NCBI GenBank assembly: GCA_002049455.2
Contig: KV919318.1
Span: 1 to 23,268, forward strand
Reading direction: 5' to 3'
Source of the DNA: Porphyra umbilicalis
Lineage: Eukaryota > Rhodophyta > Bangiophyceae > Bangiales > Bangiaceae
Length of the DNA stretch: 23,268 nt
The notes below the pieces were generated by a model. It had not been told where the DNA came from, searched no databases, and worked only from the letters and a program-made list of their open reading frames with translations. Shown one piece after another: positions 17,529 through 23,268 of this stretch (position 1 is its first letter; each line of letters opens with the position of its first letter). A program made the translations under genes and the position numbers.

Positions 17529-17938
17529 CCCCTGAGTAGGGCTGTTATATCGGACATTACGGACAAAAAAAGACTGTCCAGAATGTCTTTATGGCCTCAC
17601 GGCTGTCCGTTTCCCATTCGGACAGTTCTGGACTGTCCGTAATACTGAAACAGTAGACCACCCTCCGGGCGTCACGTTACGTAGCGCTCGGCACGCCCGT
17701 GGGAGGGGTTGGCTGACAGACCAGCTTAGTCCCGGATCACAAGCCATTACAAAAATCGTCCGCGAAGCTGACAGCAACGGCTGAGGGCGGGTAAGAGACC
17801 AATCAAACGGCAAAGGACCACTGTTGCGGATCTCAGATGCACCCAATGAGACGAACCGGACGAAACTGACCGTCCCGGACAGTCCGTGTCCGCGACCGTC
17901 GCAATTGTCCTGTCCGCTTTAACAGCCCTACCCCTGAG
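17529..17938. mobile_element. hAT-type MITE (17537-17930) with perfect 8-bp target site duplication
   Basis: The element spans 394 bp. Its ends TAGGGCTGTTA...TAACAGCCCTA are perfect for 11 bp and match at 18 of 20 bp. CCCCTGAG flanks both sides (17529-17536 and 17931-17938), the 8-bp duplication length of hAT transposons, and TAGGG-type termini also fit that superfamily. The interior holds repeated GGACAGT/ACTGTCC motifs, including the palindrome CGGACAGT-TCTGG-ACTGTCCG at 17619-17639; such subterminal motifs commonly bind hAT transposase. There is no coding capacity, so it must depend on a transposase elsewhere. Confidence 0.92.
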
Positions 17939-18009
17939 CCAATGAAACAGTGATTTTGCAACGGAAGCTGATGCGCGGAGGTCTAGTTCTTGTGAGATGC
18001 ACAATAAGC

Positions 18010-18073
18010 GATCAGCAATCCGGGGTGGTCGTCTACAGACAAAAAGTAGCCTAACACCGTCTTCAAGACAGTA
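18010..18073 (-). repeat. Right copy of the inverted repeat pair (partner 11177-11243)
   Basis: Reverse complement of the left copy with a 22-bp perfect core and a 3-bp length difference further on. On the minus strand it encodes YCLEDGVRLLFVCRRPPRIADR within an otherwise unremarkable open stretch. The two copies lie 6.8 kb apart and may bound one larger composite or be two independent fragments. Confidence 0.7.
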
Positions 18074-18895
18074 GAAAAAGAGAAATCTGGCGCTCCTGGC
18101 CAATCAGGACGTTGCCTTGCAGTGACAGTCCTGCAGCCTGACCTTGTTGTCAATCCCAGCATCAGCGACCGCAAGCAAATTGATCCGCTCGGGACGACCA
18201 GTCATTGCCGACGGGCGGGCGCCCACCGGGTGGAGCTCGCTACGGCACCCATCGCGCGTACGGTACTCGTAGGATAGAGCGTCGAGGCGTGCCATGGAGA
18301 AGAGGCGCGGACTCCCGCCGACGAGGTGGCGGCTGCGGGCGGGTGCCTCGCTGGGAATGGTCAGGCCCAGCCGGTACCCCGCGAATGGGCGACCGATGGA
18401 CACATATCCCAGAGCCGTCCACGCCTCACCCCCCGGCCTGGCGCGGACGTGGCACGGTGCGTTGGCACAACTGTTTGGTCCTCGGCCCGGCCTCCGCCCC
18501 GGCCCATTGGGTGCCGCTGCGGCACCGGTGCGGGTGACAAGGGCGGTACGGCAGGGTCGGGTGCCCGCCAGCTCAACCGCAAGCGGGGCGGTTGGAGCGA
18601 CACCAACGTGTGGGCCGCGGCACGCGGCCGCACCAGCTCCAGAAGCAAACCCGTGCGGGGGCCCTTACTGTTGTCAAGCAAGGGTGTGTGGGGGGGCAGC
18701 TCGCACGGCCTGCAGGGGAGGTCGCGCCACATAACCGCCGTCGTGCCGGACGATGCCGCCAACCGCCGTCCGTCGTGTCGCCGCCGACTGCGTGCATACA
18801 TCATGCAGAGGTATCGCCCCCGCCGTCGGCCGCACGGACGACGTGCCTTGCTGGTCAGGTCTGCCCCCCGCTCCACCACCCACGAGTCGACAGGG
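18074..18895 (+). promoter_or_regulatory. Upstream region of the membrane protein gene
   Basis: Composition rises back to GC-rich from about 18190. The frame of the membrane protein is open back to 18326, but that extension is basic and Arg/Gly-rich with no family resemblance and would bury the signal peptide. I regard it as promoter and leader. No TATA box was recognised. Confidence 0.4.
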
Positions 18896-20859
18896 ATGGC
18901 GCTGCCGCCTGCCCGTCGGCAGGCACGTGGCGGCCACTCGCCGTGGCGGCGCGCCGCCGCTGTCACCATCGCCTTGACGCTCCTCGCTACAGCGGCCAGC
19001 AGCCCCGCACCCGTTGGGGCCCCGCCGGTGGGGGCATACGGGCCGGCCGCCGCCCACCGCGGGCTGTGGCAGTCGCTCAAGAAACGGCCACGTACCGGCA
19101 GCGTCGCCGTCCGCGCGGCGGCCGACAATGGGACTGCTGACGGCGAGGCGGCGCCGACCGACGCGCCGGCTGACTCGGGAGGCGACGGCGGTGGCGGGGC
19201 GGACGCAGCCCCCGTCGGCGGCGGCGACGAGGCGCCAGTTGGGGGCACGCCGCCCGCGGGGGCGACCCCCGATGGCGGCGGTGACGGCGACGGTGCTGCG
19301 CCAGACGAGGCGCCAGGGGAGGCCGGCCCCGAGCCCGCGCCGGCCGACCCCCCCGACAACGAGGACGAGCCGGAGGCGGCCGTGACGGACGGCGATGACG
19401 CTGTGCCCCCCGTCACAGTCCCCGACGGCGACGGTGGCGAGGGGGACGCCCCAGAGGACGGCCACGACGACGCCTCCGATTCGCCGAACCCCGACGACGA
19501 GGGCCACCCTGGTGCCGAGGGGGGCGCCCCAGAGGACGGCCACGACGACGTCTCCGATTCGCCGAACCCCGACGACGAGGGCCACCCTGGTGCCGGGGGG
19601 GACGACCCAGAGGGCGGCCACGACGACGGCAACGAGTCGCCGACCCCTGCCCACGGCGGCGGCCACCCGCCGCCCGTCGATAGCCACACGCCACCGCCGA
19701 CGAGGCCCCCCCCCGCCGCAACGACCCGTCCGCCGACGCCGCCACCGTCGCCGCCGCCGCTGCCGTCGACGGCGCCCGTGCCGACGCACACACCTCCGAC
19801 GCCGCCCCCAACGCCGACGCGTCCACCACCGTCACCGCCGCCGACGGCGGCGGCGTCGCTCCCCCCGACCGGCGGCGCACCGCAAGCGTCGCCCACAGAC
19901 GGGACCGACGCGGGCGGCACGTCGGGCGCCGCGGCGGGAAGCGACAGCAGCGGCACGTCCCCGCTCGACGGCGGCAGCAACGACGGCAGTGCCAGTGGCA
20001 GCGACGGCGGTGGTGGCCTCTCGACAGCCGCCGTCGTCGGTGCGGCGGTGGCGGGGCTAACCGCCGCCGCCGCGGCCATTGGCGCCGCCGTGTGGGCGGT
20101 GCAGCGGCGGCGGGGGGCGGCGGCGGGAGGGGGGGGCGGCGCCCGTCGTCCGCGACGATCGACGCGTCGTCGTTGCTGCCGCCACCGCCGCCGCCGACGG
20201 CGCCGCTGTCGCCGTCACCCCCACCGACGGCCCCGCGGGCGCCGCCACCACCAACGGTGCCCGGCGCAGGCGTCGACGTGGCGTGGCCGACGGCGACACC
20301 GGTGGGCACCGCTGGCATCGCTGTCATGCCCCTGGTGTGGGCGGTCGATGGCGCCGGTGGGGCGCCCACGCCGCACCTGCCGCCGCCTCTACCGCCGCCC
20401 CCGGCGGGCGGGCGGGCGGCCAAGTACCAGCCCCCACCCGTGGTGGCGGCAACCACTCGGCCGGCTGCAGCCGCCGTCGGCAACCCAGCGGGCGCCCACC
20501 CGGCCGGCAAACCCGGCGGGTGGCCCCCGGGCCGCCCGCTGGAGCTGCGCCGTCCGCCACCTCCGCCGCCGCCGCCGTCGTCGCCGCCGCCGCCGCCGCC
20601 ACCGTTATCCCCGCCGTCGCCGTCTGAAACACCGTCTACTCCAGCTGCAGCGGCGGCGGGGCCGCCGGCGCGGGCCGCCCGCCCCCCCAATTCTGGGGCC
20701 TACCCCCCGGCGCACCCCCCCGGCGGGCCGCCGACGGACCTCGGCGCGCCGCCGCCGCTGCCACCCGAGCTGGCAGCCACGAACCCGACCGGTTCGGCGG
20801 CGTGGACGCTCGGCAGCAGCGTGTCGGACGGCGTCGACGTCGACGCCTTTTTCCGGTGA
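18896..20859 (+). CDS. Probable type I membrane protein: acidic repeat ectodomain, Pro-rich regions, one TM helix, Pro-rich tail (one frame break)
   Basis: The ATG at 18896 gives MALPPARRQARGG followed by a hydrophobic stretch AAAVTIALTLLATAASS (about residues 19-36), a signal peptide. The ectodomain has an Asp/Glu/Gly/Pro-rich part with two sequons (NGT, NES), three copies of a 26-residue acidic unit (EDGHDD-x-SDSPNPDDEGHPG), a Pro/Thr region (about 270-330) and a Gly/Ser linker. A transmembrane helix follows (about 376-402, AAVVGAAVAGLTAAAAAIGA) with a QRRRG stop-transfer signal. Right after it, at a G8 run (20129-20136), the sensible frame changes. The new frame encodes a long Pro/Ala cytoplasmic tail (PSSATIDASSLLPPPPPP...) ending SSVSDGVDVDAFFR at a stop at 20857. 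A cell-surface or wall-linked role is inferred; no family is recognised. The break may be an indel error or a small intron. Confidence 0.6.
19448..19650 (+). repeat. 78-bp coding tandem repeat
   Basis: Units begin at 19448, 19526 and 19604 (the third is partial and diverged). The first two are nearly identical at the DNA level, so the duplication is recent. Each encodes 26 acidic residues in the ectodomain, and the period is a multiple of three so the frame is kept. Confidence 0.9.
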
Positions 20860-21269
20860 GGGGCACCTGCGGCAGGCGGGCGGGGGAGGGGGCGACGTTG
20901 GAGGAAAGAAGAGCAGCCGGGGGGGTGTTGCCTCCACAGGATGCGCCGCCCGTGTGGTCGGCAGCGCGGGGCGGGGGCACCACGGCCGGCTGCGAGCGAG
21001 CTGCAAGACGGACGGGGGAGAGCCACGTCGGCGTGGGACGCGCGCCGTCGCGCCGCGTATCGGCAGCGGCGCGCGTCGGCGACCGCCGTGGCGCGTTGCG
21101 TGGATAGCTCTCGATGTTTGCTCTGCGCCCGTGCGGCCGCCGCCCAAAGTCGGTCGCCACGCCCGTGGCGGCGCCGCCCCTCGTTGCCGCCCGCCTCGCC
21201 TCTGCCGACCACGCGGCACGGTGGGGGGCGGCGGGGCGCCCCCCCACGGACCGACCTTCCCCCCCCCCC
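20860..21269. other. Tail-to-tail intergenic region
   Basis: GC-rich spacer between the stop of the membrane protein (+) and that of the OB-fold gene (-). Nothing else recognised. A C10 run sits immediately next to the OB gene stop codon. Confidence 0.45.
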
Positions 21270-21966
21270 TTACATGTACACGTGCGTGAGTTCCACGGCC
21301 GCCCCCCCGCCACCGCCGCCGTGGCGCGTCGTCCGCACCAGCCGCACCCGCAGCGGGTGCGCCTCATCCACCAGCGCCGCCGCCGCCGCCGCCGCCGCGT
21401 CGGCGGCGGCGCCCCCCCCCACCGCATCCCGCACGTCGTCGGCAGAGACGGCGGCGAGCAGCCGCCCCGCCGCCGCGTCCCCGACCGTCGCCCACACCGC
21501 CGACCGGTCGGCGTCGTCGGCCAAGAGCGCGAGCAGCGGCGCGTACGCGTGGCGTACGACCGGCGCGGCGGTGGGGGCGGCGGCGTCTCCGCCGCCGCCG
21601 CCGCCGCCGCGCGGGGCGCCCGCCCTCGCGACGGGCAGGGCGGTGCCGCCACGCGGGCGCGCGGCGGGCGGCCTCCCACCGTTGGCGGCGCCACCGTCGA
21701 GCGGCCGCGCGGCGGCGCGCAGCGCAGCGGCGGCGGCCGCCAGCGCGGCCGCGCGCGTGCGCGGCGGCGTCAGTGTCGCCGCCGCCGCCGCCGCGCCGCC
21801 CGGAATGCGCAGCGCCGCAAACGACACGTACACGTGCACGGCGGGCGATCCGTCTGCGCCGACCGCCCGCAGCGCGGCGGGGAGGGTGGACGCGAGCGGC
21901 TCGGCCGCGCCCGCTGCAATCGGCGGCCGCGCCCCGACGCGCGACGGTCCGCCTCGGCCGCCCGCA

Positions 21967-22014
<48 letters not shown>

Positions 22015-22600
22015 GCGGCGGCTGCATCGGCAGCCTCCCACTCGGCGGCGGACCCCCCCCCCCCCGCGCCGGCGGCACCCGCCGCGGCCGTCGACGCACC
22101 CGCCGACGCGGCGGCCGCCGCCCCAATGCCGAGGCCCGCCCACCACCCGCGCAGCGCCGCGAGGCGCGCCGCGTGGGGCGCCCACCCCCCTCCTCCCCCC
22201 CCCCCCCCCCAGCGGCACGGCGGCCACGCGCGTGCTCGACGACGCGCGGAGCCCCCCCCGCGCGCCGACGCGCGCGCCGCGGACGGCGAGGACCGAGCCC
22301 GGGGCCCAGCCCCCCCCCCCCCCCCCCCGCCGTCGCCGCCGCCGGCGTCGCCGCCCGCCCGGGCGGCCCAGGCGGCGGGCACCCCTCCCGGCGGGGACCA
22401 GGCGGTGAGCTCGAGTTGGCTCACCCCCGCGTCGCCAAGCACAAGCGTGTGGCGGGTGAGGGCGGAGGGGCGGCCGGGCGTGCGCGCCGCGACGGGGTGG
22501 GGGGGGGGACCGCGACGAGCACCGCCAGGACCGACGCGGCGGCGCCGGGCGTCGGCGGGAGCGCGTCGAGGGGGGTGAAGCGGGTGAGCCATAGGGCCAT
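21270..22600 (-). CDS. OB-fold protein, possible ssDNA-binding (shieldin-2/RPA-like) factor; reading frame split at three homopolymers
   Basis: Read from the ATG at 22600, MALWLTRFTPLDALPP and a hydrophobic strand SVLAVLVAV lead to a G/C run at 22499-22508. The next frame gives HPVAARTPGRPSALTRHTLV, LGDAGVSQLELTAWSPP and WAARAGGD. After a C19 run (22310-22328) a third frame reads GPGSVLAVRGARVGARGG and LRASSSTRVAAVPLG. After a C16 run (22195-22210) it returns to the second frame: AARLAALRGWWAGLGIG, Ala-rich linker, HVYVSFAALRIPG, LLALLADDADRSAVWATVG, LLAAVSADDVRDAV, and ends HPLRVRLVRTT...VELTHVYM. The strand pattern LVLGDAGVSQLELTAW plus PGSVLAVRGARV is a classic OB-fold half-barrel. The overall order (N-terminal OB, later OB-like C-terminus) recalls the C-terminal part of SHLD2, but RPA1-like or telomere-type OB proteins are equally possible. 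Total about 440 aa. It diverges from the next gene. Confidence 0.5.
22195..22210. repeat. C16 homopolymer in the OB-fold gene
   Basis: Sixteen consecutive C. The protein-like frame on the minus strand changes across it, from the VAAVPLG frame to the APHAARL frame. Confidence 0.9.
22310..22328. repeat. C19 homopolymer in the OB-fold gene
   Basis: Nineteen consecutive C. The protein-like frame on the minus strand changes across it, from the LTAWSPP frame to the GSVLAVRG frame. Confidence 0.9.
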
Positions 22601-23143
22601 GGGGGGGGGGCGGTCGGTGGGGGACGATTGACGAGACGCGCGGGGGGGACTGGGGGGGGGAAGCGGACCGGCGGCCCCGCGGCAGTGGTGGTTGGCGCGG
22701 GGGGGGTCGGCTGTCGGTCGGCAGCAGGCAGGGCCCGGCGCCCGACGGTGGGGCAAAAGGTCGGAACTCATAACGTCGGATGCACGGTGGGAGCGACCAT
22801 GTTCCCAACTTGTGCAATGCCCAACAGACTTGACGGCAAGTGTTTCTGGTTTCTTCTTGTATGGGACAAAGTGCTGACTGGTAAGTACTTGGGCGGCACC
22901 CTGGGCGCTCACACTGGCCCTCTGCCAGCCCGATTCGACCGCGCCCCACCGCGCTGCTGGGTAGCCGCGACCGAGAAGGGTGGTGCCGCCCGTCTTGCTG
23001 GTCTTGTCGCCGATCCGCCCGCCCACCTCCCCGCCACCGTCTGTGACGGTTGCGCCCACGTCGGTCACCAGACTCGCCGTCGACCGACGTGCCTCCCCCC
23101 CCTCCCCGCCTTGACCCTGCTCTCCCGCCACGCCCGTGGCGCC
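22601..23143. promoter_or_regulatory. Divergent promoter region between OB-fold and presequence-bearing genes
   Basis: The two genes are head to head. A valley of lower GC at about 22757-22885 (with TTTCTGGTTTCTTCTTG and CATAACG) breaks the GC-rich surroundings and is the likely shared core promoter. The minus frame of the OB protein stays open back to 23131, so a longer N-terminus cannot be excluded. Confidence 0.45.
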
Positions 23144-23268
23144 ATGTTCTCCCCCCGCGCCGGCCTGGCGCTCGTCCGCACCGCCGCCGCGGCGGCGGCG
23201 CGGCGGGCGCCCACGCGCGGCGGCGCCCCCCCCCCGCCGCTGCCGCCGCCGCCGCCGCCGCCCGCCTC
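23144..23268 (+). CDS. N-terminus of a probable mitochondrial protein, cut by the window end
   Basis: The ATG at 23144 (GCCATGT context) opens MFSPRAGLALVRTAAAAAAR, then RAPTRGGAPPPPLPP. The first 30 residues have Arg, Ser, Ala and hydrophobics and no Asp or Glu, the make-up of a mitochondrial presequence; a plastid transit peptide is the alternative. The Pro-rich stretch is coded by C-rich DNA. The mature protein lies beyond 23268, so its function cannot be told. Confidence 0.5.
   Translation, partial: MFSPRAGLALVRTAAAAAARRAPTRGGAPPPPLPPPPPPPA

Noticed and set aside
18326..18895. N-terminal extension of the membrane protein to 18326
   Set aside because: It would place about 190 basic, low-complexity residues before a clear signal peptide.
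22601..23131. Longer N-terminus for the OB-fold protein starting at 23131
   Set aside because: The open frame crosses the AT-richer promoter-like valley and shows no conserved sequence. ATG at 22600 gives a compact start right before the first OB strand. Not fully excluded.

Overview
The window looks like nuclear DNA of a photosynthetic eukaryote, most likely a GC-rich, intron-poor red alga of the Porphyra/Pyropia kind. That is inference. It rests on three things: a plastid-type FdC2 ferredoxin with an apparent transit peptide, an SR splicing factor of the RS subfamily otherwise known from plants and algae, and strongly GC-rich, mostly uninterrupted genes full of Ala/Gly/Pro tracts. No bacterial operon signals, tRNA, rRNA or CRISPR array were seen.

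Layout. Left part (1-8000), compact housekeeping genes: the beta subunit of cytosolic phenylalanyl-tRNA synthetase (+), then tail-to-tail an FdC2-type [2Fe-2S] ferredoxin (-) that appears split by one 304-bp spliceosomal intron between transit peptide and mature domain. A divergent promoter follows, then an RS-type SR splicing factor (+), a long 3' region, and ribosomal protein eL36 (-), convergent with the SR gene. Middle part (about 8100-18200): lower GC, poor in genes, dense in transposon debris. It holds a 672-bp inverted-repeat element, a probable secreted collagen-like protein gene, several decayed copies of one unrecognised coding family, minisatellites, a 2.17-kb element with long terminal inverted repeats inserted into one decayed copy, and a 394-bp hAT-type MITE with a perfect 8-bp target duplication. 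Right part (18900-23268): a probable type I membrane protein with acidic repeats and a proline-rich cytoplasmic tail (+); tail-to-tail with it an OB-fold protein (-), possibly related to shieldin-2/RPA-type ssDNA-binding proteins; then, divergently, the start of a gene with a mitochondrial-type presequence.

The housekeeping genes span translation (PheRS, eL36), RNA splicing (SR) and plastid electron transfer (FdC2); they show no sign of forming one pathway. A recurrent oddity is that the low-complexity genes change reading frame at poly-G/poly-C runs of 7-19 bases, while the well-conserved genes stay open. Either the assembly miscounts homopolymers or these tracts are truly hypermutable. The most interesting items are the OB-fold protein hidden across three such frame breaks, and the nested insertion at 15238-17404, whose removal restores a reading frame matching a paralogous remnant 3 kb away.
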